64,000 bases of DNA from Hirschia litorea. Lineage in GTDB: Bacteria > Pseudomonadota > Alphaproteobacteria > Caulobacterales > Hyphomonadaceae. Below the pieces are notes generated by a model. That model worked only from the letters and a program-made list of their open reading frames with translations, was not told the origin of the DNA and made no database searches. Where the stretch lies: contig NZ_JBHTBR010000009.1 of NCBI RefSeq assembly GCF_042665075.1, forward strand, positions 186,001-250,000. Reading direction: 5' to 3'. How positions within the stretch are numbered: the stretch's first letter is position 1; each line of letters begins with the position of its first letter. Position numbers and translations under genes: made by a program. Below are positions 35,778 to 44,473 of this stretch, in pieces.

Positions 35778-37322
35778 ATGACATTGAAACCAAAGACATT
35801 TTCGCGCTTGAAATCAGCTAAAATAAGCGTGTGTTCGTTTGCTGTTGCTTTAGTGGTGGCGTGTAGTGGTTCCTCTGCGAATGAAGACATTGCTGAACAG
35901 ACTGCGCCAGCGGCATCGGCTCAAACGCGTGCACCAAACATTATCTATATATTGGCGGATGATCTTGGATATGGCGACATTGGTGCTTTTGGTCAGACCA
36001 AGATTAAGACGCCAAACCTAGATAAATTGGCGGCAAATGGAATGATGTTTACAGACCATTATTCTGGGTCTGCTGTGTGTGCGCCGTCTCGCTCTACACT
36101 GATAACTGGACGCCATACGGGCCATACCCAAATTCGCGGTAATTCAGGCCAGTTGGAAACATCACCTTACCTTGAAGCAGGCACGCAAACACTTGGAACT
36201 GTGTTGCAAGAGGCGGGCTATACGACCGGTACTGTGGGCAAATGGGGTTTGGGGACTTTTGAAGATGAGGGCGCGCCTGACAAGCAGGGTATGAGCTATT
36301 TTTACGGCTTTATAGATCAGATCCTAGCGCATAATTATTTCCCTGAATATTTGTGGGAAGGGCGCGAAAAGCAGGTGCTCGATAATGGTGGCATCACGAT
36401 GCACCCAAAGCATGTAGAGCTGGAAGGGCGTCCTATTGAGGAGTCTTATAAGGACTTTATTGGCAAGGATTATGCGGGCTATTTGATGCAGGATAAGGTG
36501 GAGAATTTCATCCGCCAGAATGCTGAAAATCCATTCTTTTTATATTACGCAACGACAATCCCACATGCTGCGATTCAAATCCCTGATGCTGAATTAGCGC
36601 CATATGACTTCCCTGAGTCGGGTGGGTCAGATCCTAAGAATTATTACTCTCCGCATCCGCGTCCACGGGCTGCACGCGCGGCGATGATTTCTCTGCTGGA
36701 TGCCCAAGTCGGCGAGATAGTGGCGATGCTGGAAGAGCTTGGCATCGCTGACAACACATTGATCGTGTTCACCAGTGATAATGGTCCGGCTGGAGAGGGG
36801 CGCGGGGATGTGGAGTTCTTTGATTCCAATGGTCCATTTAGAGGGGGTAAGCGCGATCTTACCGAAGGGGGTATCCGTGCTCCGATGATCGCCTATTGGC
36901 CGGGCAAGATTAAAGCGGGCAGTACTAGCGATCACGTCTCTGCCATGTGGGATATGCTGCCAACAGCTGCTGATCTGGCGAATGTCGAGTTGAGCCAAGA
37001 GATAGACGGAATCTCGTTTCTGCCCACTTTGCTGGGAGAAGACGGGCAAAAAGAACATGCCTATCTGTACTGGGAATTTCATGAGCGTGCTGGTGGTGGC
37101 CCCGCGCAAGCTGTGCGCCTGGGCAAATGGAAAGGCTTGCGGCAAGCCAAGGGGCATGAAGGCACGCCCCGCGCTGAAATTCCGCTGCAATTGTACGACC
37201 TAGAGGCTGATCCAGCAGAAACGCACAATGTGGCTGCGCAACACCCCGATATCGTAGCGCAAATTGAACTGGCTATGCGCGACCGGACAGAAGCAAGTTT
37301 GGATCGTTGGAATTTTGAATAA
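35778..37322 (+). CDS. S1-family sulfatase, lipoprotein
   Basis: About 514 residues from the ATG at 35778, which gives a normal lipoprotein signal (basic start, hydrophobic core, V-V-A-C). The frame also has a TTG at 35745 overlapping the upstream stop and an ATG at 35757, so the exact start is uncertain. The formylglycine Cys is in C-A-P-S-R-S-T-L-I-T-G, followed by G-H-T-Q-I-R-G-N. Metal sites are L-A-D-D-L-G-Y-G-D and F-T-S-D-N-G-P. This R-G-N type resembles arylsulfatase-A-like exo-sulfatases. It is nearly contiguous with the sulfatase before it and 38 bp before the next, so all are probably on one transcript. Confidence 0.92.
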   Translation: MTLKPKTFSRLKSAKISVCSFAVALVVACSGSSANEDIAEQTAPAASAQTRAPNIIYILADDLGYGDIGAFGQTKIKTPNLDKLAANGMMFTDHYSGSAVCAPSRSTLITGRHTGHTQIRGNSGQLETSPYLEAGTQTLGTVLQEAGYTTGTVGKWGLGTFEDEGAPDKQGMSYFYGFIDQILAHNYFPEYLWEGREKQVLDNGGITMHPKHVELEGRPIEESYKDFIGKDYAGYLMQDKVENFIRQNAENPFFLYYATTIPHAAIQIPDAELAPYDFPESGGSDPKNYYSPHPRPRAARAAMISLLDAQVGEIVAMLEELGIADNTLIVFTSDNGPAGEGRGDVEFFDSNGPFRGGKRDLTEGGIRAPMIAYWPGKIKAGSTSDHVSAMWDMLPTAADLANVELSQEIDGISFLPTLLGEDGQKEHAYLYWEFHERAGGGPAQAVRLGKWKGLRQAKGHEGTPRAEIPLQLYDLEADPAETHNVAAQHPDIVAQIELAMRDRTEASLDRWNFE

Positions 37323-37360
37323 TTGAACGATTACAGTATTTTATAAGTTGGAGAGAAGGC

Positions 37361-38854
37361 ATGCGCGTACTCATTGCAATGATGCTTTTATGCTTGCCGC
37401 TACAGGCGGCAATCGCGGAGGAGGCTGATACAGATAATCGGCCCAATATTTTGTGGATTATTCCAGAGGATGTATCGCCATGGATGGCGGCCTATGGGGA
37501 TGAAACGGTGCAAACACCAGCGCTGGACCGGATGGCAGAGGAGGGCGTCACCTTCCTTAAAGCATTCGCCAATGTGCCTATCTGTTCGCCTGTTAGGTCG
37601 TCCTTGATGACGGGACGTTGGGCTGTTTCAACGGGTGTGCACAATCACAGACGCTCTCGTGATAGCAAGGGGCGCGATGCGATTTACCTTGAAGAAGGCA
37701 CGAAAGCCCTGCCAAGCATTTTTATGGATAATGGGTATGAAACATTCAATATCGGGAAGGATGATTATAACTTCGTCTATAATCGCCGCGACCTTTATTC
37801 GGCTGGGCCAGATGAAGTAGAAGGTCATATTGGCGATAAGAATGGGCCTGATTTTCCGTGGGAAAAACTGGCGGAAGGCAAGCCGTTTTTTGGACAAATT
37901 CAACTCCGAGGCGGGAAGGCGCGCGGCAAAGTCGATGTGGAGCTAGATAGTTCTAAAATTGACATGCCACCCTATTATCCTGACACTAAACTGTTCCGCA
38001 AACGGTGGGAGGATCATTATCGCAGCATTGTTGATACTGATGCTGAAGTTGCTGAAATATTTGAAAAATTGGAAGCCAGTGGAGAGGCCGACAACACAGC
38101 GGTATTCTTTATCTCTGACCATGGCTTTCCAATGCTGCGCCACAAGCAGTTTTTATACGATGGCGGCGTGCATGTGCCTGTGTTCGTTTGGTATCCAAAT
38201 GGACAAAAGCAAATACAAAAATATGGATCTCGCCGGAATGAATTGATCAGCACAATTGATTTATCCGCAGCAGCCTTAGAATTGGCTGGAATAGACATTC
38301 CTGATTACTTTGATGGGCGTAGCCTGTTTGGAGACGCAATTGAGCCTCGCCAATATGTGCCGCTAAGTCGTGACCGTGGTGATTTCACCTTTGATCAGAT
38401 ACGTGCGGTGCGCACGGATAAGTATAAATATATCCGAAATAAATATCCTGATGTGCCTTATATGCAGCCAAGCTATCGCGATGGTTGGCCTGTGACGAAG
38501 GAATATTTTCAGCTCAAAAAAGAGGGAAAACTTACACCCGAGCAAGCACTATTTATCGCTGATACACGCCCGGCTGAGGAGTTGTATGACTTAGATGCTG
38601 ATCCGCATGAGGTGAAGAATTTGGCGGATGATCCTACTTATGCAAGCGTTTTGGCGCGCATGTCCTCGACACTGGATGGTTGGATATTGATAAGCGGCGA
38701 TAAGGGGCAAGTGGAAGAAACTGAAACCGAAATAGCAGCTGTAGTCGCGCGTTGGGGCGATAAATGTGTGGATCGTCGATGTGTGGAATATCGCGCTAAA
38801 TATGGTGATGAAGAACCTGCTGGTGCAACGGGCGTGATTCAGGAGGGCAAATAA
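37361..38854 (+). CDS. S1-family sulfatase with variant C-S-P-V-R motif
   Basis: A 497-residue sulfatase with a Sec signal peptide (about residues 1-19, A-I-A-E) instead of a lipobox. The metal-binding start reads I-P-E-D-V-S-P instead of the usual A-D-D-x-G-Y. The formylglycine signature is C-S-P-V-R-S-S-L-M-T-G with Cys75, Val taking the fourth place. The style matches the SGSH-like subgroup of S1 sulfatases. F-I-S-D-H-G forms the second metal site. The stop overlaps the start of the GH110 gene in T-A-A-T-G, with AGGAGGG before it, so translation of the two is coupled and they probably act one after the other. Confidence 0.91.
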   Translation: MRVLIAMMLLCLPLQAAIAEEADTDNRPNILWIIPEDVSPWMAAYGDETVQTPALDRMAEEGVTFLKAFANVPICSPVRSSLMTGRWAVSTGVHNHRRSRDSKGRDAIYLEEGTKALPSIFMDNGYETFNIGKDDYNFVYNRRDLYSAGPDEVEGHIGDKNGPDFPWEKLAEGKPFFGQIQLRGGKARGKVDVELDSSKIDMPPYYPDTKLFRKRWEDHYRSIVDTDAEVAEIFEKLEASGEADNTAVFFISDHGFPMLRHKQFLYDGGVHVPVFVWYPNGQKQIQKYGSRRNELISTIDLSAAALELAGIDIPDYFDGRSLFGDAIEPRQYVPLSRDRGDFTFDQIRAVRTDKYKYIRNKYPDVPYMQPSYRDGWPVTKEYFQLKKEGKLTPEQALFIADTRPAEELYDLDADPHEVKNLADDPTYASVLARMSSTLDGWILISGDKGQVEETETEIAAVVARWGDKCVDRRCVEYRAKYGDEEPAGATGVIQEGK

Positions 38855-40680
38855 TGACTAAGATGGATGTATCAACTGGATTAAACCGTCGTCAATTTTC
38901 TGTACTTGGAGTGGCCGCTTCTGGGGTGATGTTGGCTGGCTGTGATGATGAAAAAGAAGAGCCGGTCAAGAAAGTTGATGGGTTTTCAGCTCAGTCGCGT
39001 GAAGATGCGACGCCTGCGCTTGTGGCTGCAATTAAACATGCAGTAGCAAATAACTTGTCTCAGATTGACTTGCCTGCCGGCGAATTACACTTCTGGCCTG
39101 ACGCGGGTGAGGAGAAATTTCTCAACATTTCAAACAATGATTCACGTGACTTCAAAATCGCTGGATTATTGGATGGTATAAGCGATCTGACGATTAAAGG
39201 GCAGGGAACATCATTGGTGTTTCATGGGCTTGTGGTGCCGTTCTCCATTCAGAATGCGTCCAATATCAAGTTTGAAAATTTAAGTATTGATTGGGAAGTA
39301 CCATTCCACTTGGAAGGAAAAGTGGAGGCTGTTGATCAAGTTGACGGTCGTTGGATTGAAATCACTATTCCAGAAGAGTTCTCTTATCGATTGGAAGATG
39401 GAAAGCTTGTGTTTGTGGGGGAGGACTTTGAACAAGAGGGCCTCAAACGTATTCTTGAATTTGATGCGACACGCAAAGAAACAGCCTATAAAGTTTGGGA
39501 TAATGGCTTTATGGCGCGCGATCATTCCAATGTGCGCCCTCATATTATTGAAGAAATTGCACCGCGCAGATTGAAGATATCTGTGCAAGATGCGGGATTT
39601 AAATCTCTGCCTTCGGTCGGCAATGTCGTCATAATGCAGCCTTCAAATCGTTGGGCACCTGCATTCTTTGTTGAAGACTCCAAGAATGTTACGTTTAGAA
39701 ATGTTACGATTTATCATGCTGGATGCATGGGGATTATCGCGCAAACCAGTGAGGATATCACGCTGGATGGGTTGAATGTGTTGCCGAGTGGAGATCGCTA
39801 TGTATCGACATGTGTGGATGCGACTCATTTTGTAAATTGCTCAGGTACGATCAGCGTCGAAAATGGTGATTTTTCAAATCATATTGATGATGCTGTAAAT
39901 GTTCACGGGATTTATTTGCGTGTGCTGGAAGCTGATGGAGCGAATGCGTTTAAAGCCGAGCTTGCAGAATTTCAACAACATGGCGTGCGCCCCGTGCGGG
40001 AGGGGGATTTCATCTCTCTTGCCGACGCAAAAGGCGTGGATGTGTATTACACCTCACGTGTGAAAAGCGCTGTGTATGAAAGCCGAACAATGGTGCGCAT
40101 TGAGCTTGATCGTGACGTGCCCGCGCAATTGGCGGATGGGGATGTTGTGAACATTTTAAACCGCCAAGCTAATTTGGTCATTCGCGGCAATAAGATAGGC
40201 CAAAACCGTGCGCGGGGTATTTTGATATCCACTGCGGGGACTGTGCTGGTTGAAGATAATAAATTTCATGCGCCAGGGTCTGCGATTCGCATTTCAGGCG
40301 GCGTGGATCATTGGTATGAGGCTGGCCCAACATCGCAAATTATGATCCGCAAGAATGAGTTTAATCATTGTTTATATGGTGTGTGGGGCCAATCCATCAT
40401 TGATATCATTTGCGTAGATAGCGAGGAAAGCCAATCTGAGACGCCTTTTCATGATACTGTGATTATCAAGGACAATTTGTTTCGCACTGAGCATGGTGAT
40501 TTCATTACAGCTTATCGCGTGGGAACGCTCATGTTTGAAGGTAATCAGATTATTGTGGAGCCGTATCAAAAGGCAGATGCGCAAACGAAGACGCCATTTG
40601 ATCTGAAAGCTGTTGGCAAATTTGTACTCAAAGACAATCAGGTTGAGGGTTATAATTGGCCGATATTTGACCAAACATAA
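38854..40680 (+). CDS. GH110 alpha-1,3-galactosidase, Tat lipoprotein
   Basis: A 608-residue right-handed beta-helix protein of the GH110 type. A Tat signal (N-R-R-Q-F-S-V-L-G) ends in a lipobox (L-A-G-C, Cys30). Family landmarks are H-G-L-V-V-P-F with N-L-S-I-D-W-E-V-P-F-H (about 124-152), A-G-C-M-G-I-I-A-Q (about 289-297), and the active-site blocks V-D-A-T-H-F (Asp322) and H-I-D-D-A-V-N-V-H-G (Asp345/346). The Asp positions agree with those I recall as catalytic in a marine GH110 active on carrageenan-type alpha-1,3-galactose. It would remove the non-reducing alpha-1,3-linked galactose once sulfates are gone. Its start overlaps the sulfatase stop by 1 nt. Confidence 0.88.
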   Translation: MTKMDVSTGLNRRQFSVLGVAASGVMLAGCDDEKEEPVKKVDGFSAQSREDATPALVAAIKHAVANNLSQIDLPAGELHFWPDAGEEKFLNISNNDSRDFKIAGLLDGISDLTIKGQGTSLVFHGLVVPFSIQNASNIKFENLSIDWEVPFHLEGKVEAVDQVDGRWIEITIPEEFSYRLEDGKLVFVGEDFEQEGLKRILEFDATRKETAYKVWDNGFMARDHSNVRPHIIEEIAPRRLKISVQDAGFKSLPSVGNVVIMQPSNRWAPAFFVEDSKNVTFRNVTIYHAGCMGIIAQTSEDITLDGLNVLPSGDRYVSTCVDATHFVNCSGTISVENGDFSNHIDDAVNVHGIYLRVLEADGANAFKAELAEFQQHGVRPVREGDFISLADAKGVDVYYTSRVKSAVYESRTMVRIELDRDVPAQLADGDVVNILNRQANLVIRGNKIGQNRARGILISTAGTVLVEDNKFHAPGSAIRISGGVDHWYEAGPTSQIMIRKNEFNHCLYGVWGQSIIDIICVDSEESQSETPFHDTVIIKDNLFRTEHGDFITAYRVGTLMFEGNQIIVEPYQKADAQTKTPFDLKAVGKFVLKDNQVEGYNWPIFDQT

Positions 40681-40708
40681 CATCAATTGCTGATATGGTT
40701 TGAAAATG

Positions 40709-40740
40709 AAAACCGCGCTTCCACGAGAGGCGCGGTTTTT
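40709..40740 (+). terminator. Intrinsic terminator of the sulfatase/GH110 operon
   Basis: AACCGCG (40711-40717) pairs with CGCGGTT (40731-40737), extended by three more pairs inside, then T-run. It begins 29 bp after the GH110 stop. Confidence 0.88.
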
Positions 40741-40775
40741 TGTGTGAGAGATAAGGGGATATATCGGGGCTTGAT

Positions 40776-40790
40776 TATTATATTATAATA
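40776..40790. promoter_or_regulatory. Operator candidate (site C), perfect palindrome
   Basis: TATTATATTATAATA is a perfect 7-1-7 (or 6-3-6) palindrome with the same outer halves as site A. It precedes the candidate small RNA at 40800-40913. Confidence 0.55.
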
Positions 40791-40799
40791 CAATAAAAG

Positions 40800-40913
40800 A
40801 AGGGTTCGAATGTGAACCTCCCGGCTTGTTCATGGTACAAGGTGAGATGTGTCAGTTCTTTATGTCCCAACCTTTTATGGTGCGCCCTTGCTAAGGGAAG
40901 CACCATTTTTTTT
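40800..40913 (+). ncRNA. Candidate structured small RNA or attenuated leader
   Basis: No ORF. Two small hairpins (GGTTC 40803-40807 with GAACC 40814-40818; CTTGT 40825-40829 with ACAAG 40837-40841) are followed by a strong intrinsic terminator at 40877-40913. An operator-like, AT-rich promoter region lies just upstream (site C), and a separate operator follows before the next gene. This is the pattern of a small RNA or of a terminated leader. No known riboswitch class was recognised. Transcription is inferred. Confidence 0.4.
40877..40913 (+). terminator. Strong intrinsic terminator inside the intergenic region
   Basis: ATGGTGC (40877-40883) pairs with GCACCAT (40900-40906) and inner CCCTT pairs with AAGGG, followed by eight T. 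It comes after the operon terminator at 40709-40740, so it must end a different transcript. Confidence 0.85.
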
Positions 40914-40970
40914 AGATTATTTTCCTATTCATAAGGGAAAAGAAGGTGGAATAAATATCCTTGCCGCCTC

Positions 40971-40985
40971 TATTATATTACAAAT
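40971..40985. promoter_or_regulatory. Operator candidate before the dehydratase operon (site D)
   Basis: TATTATATTACAAAT, identical over 13 positions to sites H and I. It ends 77 bp before the dehydratase start. Confidence 0.6.
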
Positions 40986-41048
40986 ACATGATGTAAGCTA
41001 ATTTATATGTAGGATTTTGACGTCTCTCTGGGGAGATTTATAAGAATA

Positions 41049-41066
41049 ATGATTGCTGCGATATGA
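41049..41066 (+). other. Five-codon leader ORF overlapping the dehydratase start
   Basis: ATG ATT GCT GCG ATA TGA; the stop overlaps the dehydratase ATG as A-T-G-A. GGGGAG lies 13 nt before it, nearer than to the dehydratase start (27 nt). This could provide translational coupling; it may also be chance. Confidence 0.3.
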
Positions 41067-42802
41067 CAAATGAAAAGAATAGCAAGAAGCCACTAAGAAG
41101 TGCGCACTCATATGGCAAATTGGATAGAGATGGCTTCATTCACCGGTCTTGGATGAAGGCGCAAGGTTATCCAGAGGATGTGTTTGATGGACGTCCTGTC
41201 ATTGGTATTTGTAATACATGGTCGGAATTGACGCCGTGTAATTCGCATCTGCGCGAGATAGCTGAGTTTGTAAAACGTGGTGTGTGGGAAGCGGGTGGTT
41301 TGCCTGTTGAATTTCCCGCCATGTCTTTGGGTGAAACGCAAATGCGCCCCACAGCGATGTTGTTTCGTAATCTGCTTGCGATGGAAGTTGAAGAGAGTAT
41401 TCGCGGCAATCCGATTGATGGTGTCGTGCTGCTTGGAGGATGTGACAAGACAACGCCGGGTCAGTTGATGGGGGCGGCGAGTGTGGATTTGCCTACGATT
41501 ATAGTCTCCTCTGGTCCCATGCTGAACGGGAAATTTAAAGGCAAGAATATCGGTTCGGGTACGGATGTGTGGAAGCTCTCAGAGCAAGTACGCGCGGGTG
41601 AGATTAGCGAACAGGAATTTTTCGCCGCAGAGGCGGGCATGTCGCGCTCGCGCGGTGTGTGTAATACGATGGGATCAGCTTCAAGCTTCTCTTCTGTTGT
41701 TGAGGCGCTGGGGATTTCTTTGAAATATAATGGCACGCTTCCAGCCGTGGATGCGCGGCGTCAGGCGCTAGCGCATGTGACGGGACGCCGGATTGTGGAT
41801 TTGGTGAAGGAGGATAAGCCTTTATCTTCTTTCCTCACACGGGATGCTTTTGAAAATGCGATCAGCGTACATGCTGCGATTGGGGGATCGACCAATTCTG
41901 TGATCCACCTTTTAGCCCTTGCGGGGCGTGTGGGTGTTGATCTGACATTGGATGATTTTGACAAGATTGCAGGCGATATGCCGCTTCTGGCCAATATTGC
42001 CCCATCGGGTGAGTATTTGATGGAAGATCTGCACTATGCGGGCGGGATGCCGGCCTTGATGAACCAGATGGGCGATCGTATCAAAAAGCATGCGCCGACC
42101 GTGTCAGGCTTGACGATTGGAGAGCAGATTGAGGGGGCGGAAGTTTATATTCCAGAGGTGATTGCCAGCATGGATAAGCCGGTAAAACACAATGCTGGAA
42201 TATGGGTGCTGAAAGGTAATCTTGCGCCCAATGGTGCGATAATAAAACCTTCTGCCGCGTCGGATGATTTGCTTGTGAAAAAGGGCAAGGCGGTCGTGTT
42301 TGAAGACATTGAAGACTTCAAAGCGCGAGTTGATGATCCTGATCTTGAGATTGATGAGCATTCCTTCATGGTGCTGCGCGGATGTGGCCCTAAAGGGTAT
42401 CCGGGCATGCCTGAGGTTGGGAATATGCCATTGCCGCAAAAGCTGCTTGAAAAAGGGGTGCGTGACATGGTGCGTATTTCCGATGCGCGCATGAGTGGTA
42501 CAGCCTTTGGAACGGTTATTTTGCATGTTTCGCCTGAGAGCCTTGCGGGTGGACCGATCAATCTGGTGCGCACAGGGGATATGATTACACTGGATGCAAA
42601 AGCGCGCCGTCTTGAGCTGAATGTGGATGCCGATACATTGGAAAAACGCGCCCAAGAGAATGCAAAACTACCAGCGCTACAAGCCCCCGCACGCGGTTAT
42701 TTAAAGCTCAATCACGGGCATGTGCTGCAAGCAGATAAGGGCTGTGACCTTGACTTCCTCGTTGGGAAATCAGGAGACGAAGTTAAGCGAGAATCGCATT
42801 AA
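41063..42802 (+). CDS. IlvD/Edd-family sugar-acid dehydratase (arabinonate/galactonate type)
   Basis: A 579-residue [2Fe-2S] dehydratase closest in style to the L-arabinonate/D-galactonate/D-fuconate dehydratases. The cluster ligands are Cys59 (L-T-P-C-N), Cys127 (G-G-C-D-K-T-T-P) and Cys200 (G-V-C-N-T-M-G), positions that coincide with those I recall for the Rhizobium enzyme. The catalytic serine is about residue 478 in D-A-R-M-S-G-T. It would convert galactonate to 2-keto-3-deoxy-galactonate. The ATG has no good ribosome-binding site of its own. A five-codon ORF (41049-41066) ends across it, so the start may be reached by coupling. It is followed by the symporter and lactonase genes, the rest of a galactose-oxidation unit. 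Confidence 0.9.
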   Translation: MTNEKNSKKPLRSAHSYGKLDRDGFIHRSWMKAQGYPEDVFDGRPVIGICNTWSELTPCNSHLREIAEFVKRGVWEAGGLPVEFPAMSLGETQMRPTAMLFRNLLAMEVEESIRGNPIDGVVLLGGCDKTTPGQLMGAASVDLPTIIVSSGPMLNGKFKGKNIGSGTDVWKLSEQVRAGEISEQEFFAAEAGMSRSRGVCNTMGSASSFSSVVEALGISLKYNGTLPAVDARRQALAHVTGRRIVDLVKEDKPLSSFLTRDAFENAISVHAAIGGSTNSVIHLLALAGRVGVDLTLDDFDKIAGDMPLLANIAPSGEYLMEDLHYAGGMPALMNQMGDRIKKHAPTVSGLTIGEQIEGAEVYIPEVIASMDKPVKHNAGIWVLKGNLAPNGAIIKPSAASDDLLVKKGKAVVFEDIEDFKARVDDPDLEIDEHSFMVLRGCGPKGYPGMPEVGNMPLPQKLLEKGVRDMVRISDARMSGTAFGTVILHVSPESLAGGPINLVRTGDMITLDAKARRLELNVDADTLEKRAQENAKLPALQAPARGYLKLNHGHVLQADKGCDLDFLVGKSGDEVKRESH

Positions 42803-42909
42803 AAACGAACACTTCATCTTGTGATTTGCCAGTGCGCATCATTTAATGGAGTGTTAGATATGACTATCAATAGTCCCGAGGGCAGGGGCAGAAGCGGGGA
42901 GTGTAGGTC

Positions 42910-44472
42910 ATGGGCCTAACATCATTAGATTATGGGGTTGTTGGCGTTTATGCCATCGCATTATTCATTCTGGCGTGGCTGGTTTCGCGAGAGAAACCAG
43001 GACATGAGAAGGATACAGAAGATTACTTCCTCGCAGGAAAATCTTTGCCATGGTGGGCGATTGGTGCCTCGTTGATTGCAGCCAATATTTCGGCTGAACA
43101 AATCATTGGAATGTCGGGTTCAGGTTTTGCGCTGGGATTGGCGATAGCTTCGTATGAATGGATGGCAGCTATCACGCTTGTGATCGTCGGTAAGTTTATG
43201 CTGCCGATCTTCCTCAAACGCGGTATTTACACCATGCCGCAATTTTTGGAGCAGCGCTTTGGTCCATCCGTCAAATACACAATGAGCATATTCTGGCTGG
43301 TGCTTTATACAGTTGTGAATTTGACCACTATTCTTTGGTTGGGCGCGACGGCGATTAGTACATTGACCGGATTGAGCATGTTTAATGGCATGTTGGCCCT
43401 TGCTGCCTTCGCAGCGGCTTATTCCTTGTATGGGGGTTTAAAAGCGGTTGCGTTCACAGATATTATTCAAGTGGTATTGCTAGTGTTTGGAGGCATTTTG
43501 ATCACTTGGATCGCGCTAGGCCAAGTGGGAGATGGAAGTGCTGCGGGTGGATTTAATCGCCTGATGACAGAGCTTCCTGACCGTTTTGACATGATCCTTT
43601 CGAAAGATAATCCAAACTATCAAGCCTTGCCGGGAATTGGTGTTTTGATTGGCGGAATGTGGATTATGAATCTCTCTTATTGGGGGTTCAACCAATATAT
43701 CATTCAACGCGCTTTGGGAGCCAAGAGTGTGGAAGAGGCTCAACGGGGTATCCTGTTTGCTGCGGGCTTAAAGTTGGTCATGCCTTTCATTATTGTGATA
43801 CCGGGTATTGCGGCCGTTATTCTTGCTCCTGATATTGCAAAACCGGATCAGGCATACCCTGAGATGATGAAGTTAGCTCCAATAGGGCTTAGAGGGCTGA
43901 TTTTTGCGGCATTGATTGCGGCAATTGTATCCTCTTTGGGATCTATGATGAATTCAATTTCAACCATCTTCACAATGGACTTGCTCAAACCGCTTGTCTT
44001 GAAGAATGCCAGTGAGACTGTGTTGGTCAATATTGGTCGGGCAACCAGCTTTTCTGCGATGGTTATTGCGCTCTTTCTCGCCACACCGCTTTTGGGCGGG
44101 GCTGATCAAGTGTTCCAAAATATCCAAGACTGGACGGGGTATTTCACACCTGGGATTACAGCGATTTTTGTGTTGGGAATGTTCTGGAAACGCGCAACTG
44201 AGTTTGGCGGCTTAGCCGCTGTTGTATCTTCTTGTGTGTTGTCTTTCCTATGGCCATCTATTTTCCCAGACATGCCATTTATGGACCGCGTTGGAATTGT
44301 CTTCTTGATCTCACTTGCTTTGGGCGCGGGTGTATCCTTGCTGCAGAAACCGGCCACACAAGAGCAAACGGTTGATTTAGGCGGCATAAACTTCAAAACG
44401 ACGAATGAATTCAACATTATATCTGTTCTGATTGTTGTGCTGCTTTGTGTTCTTTATGGCGTATGGTGGTAA
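42910..44472 (+). CDS. Sodium:sugar symporter, vSGLT-like (likely galactose)
   Basis: A 520-residue SSS-family permease with 13-14 helices. It matches the Vibrio Na+/galactose symporter vSGLT closely in segments such as E-D-Y-F-L-A-G-K-S-L-P-W-W-A, I-A-A-N-I-S-A-E-Q and Y-W-G-F-N-Q-Y-I-I-Q-R. Residues equivalent to the vSGLT sugar site are present: Gln64, Glu83, Asn254, gate Tyr257 and Lys288. The position I align with vSGLT Ser91 is Ala86. This points to galactose, in keeping with two GH110 and two GH2 enzymes that release it. It lies 107 bp after the dehydratase gene and is immediately followed by the lactonase. Confidence 0.9.
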   Translation: MGLTSLDYGVVGVYAIALFILAWLVSREKPGHEKDTEDYFLAGKSLPWWAIGASLIAANISAEQIIGMSGSGFALGLAIASYEWMAAITLVIVGKFMLPIFLKRGIYTMPQFLEQRFGPSVKYTMSIFWLVLYTVVNLTTILWLGATAISTLTGLSMFNGMLALAAFAAAYSLYGGLKAVAFTDIIQVVLLVFGGILITWIALGQVGDGSAAGGFNRLMTELPDRFDMILSKDNPNYQALPGIGVLIGGMWIMNLSYWGFNQYIIQRALGAKSVEEAQRGILFAAGLKLVMPFIIVIPGIAAVILAPDIAKPDQAYPEMMKLAPIGLRGLIFAALIAAIVSSLGSMMNSISTIFTMDLLKPLVLKNASETVLVNIGRATSFSAMVIALFLATPLLGGADQVFQNIQDWTGYFTPGITAIFVLGMFWKRATEFGGLAAVVSSCVLSFLWPSIFPDMPFMDRVGIVFLISLALGAGVSLLQKPATQEQTVDLGGINFKTTNEFNIISVLIVVLLCVLYGVWW

Positions 44473-44473
44473 A

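Larger units (their letters stand above)
40681..41062. other. Intergenic region with two terminators and two operator-like sites, 382 bp
   Basis: Order: terminator of the sulfatase/GH110 operon, palindrome C (40776-40790), a structured stretch ending in a second strong terminator (40877-40913), palindrome D (40971-40985), then the dehydratase gene. The middle part looks like a short independent transcript. Confidence 0.6.

Noticed and set aside
36627..37190. 187-residue ORF on the minus strand
   Set aside because: It lies wholly inside the sulfatase gene, has no ribosome-binding site and its composition is that of an antisense shadow.
42104..42655. 183-residue ORF on the minus strand
   Set aside because: Antisense to the well-supported dehydratase, with no recognisable domain and abnormal composition.
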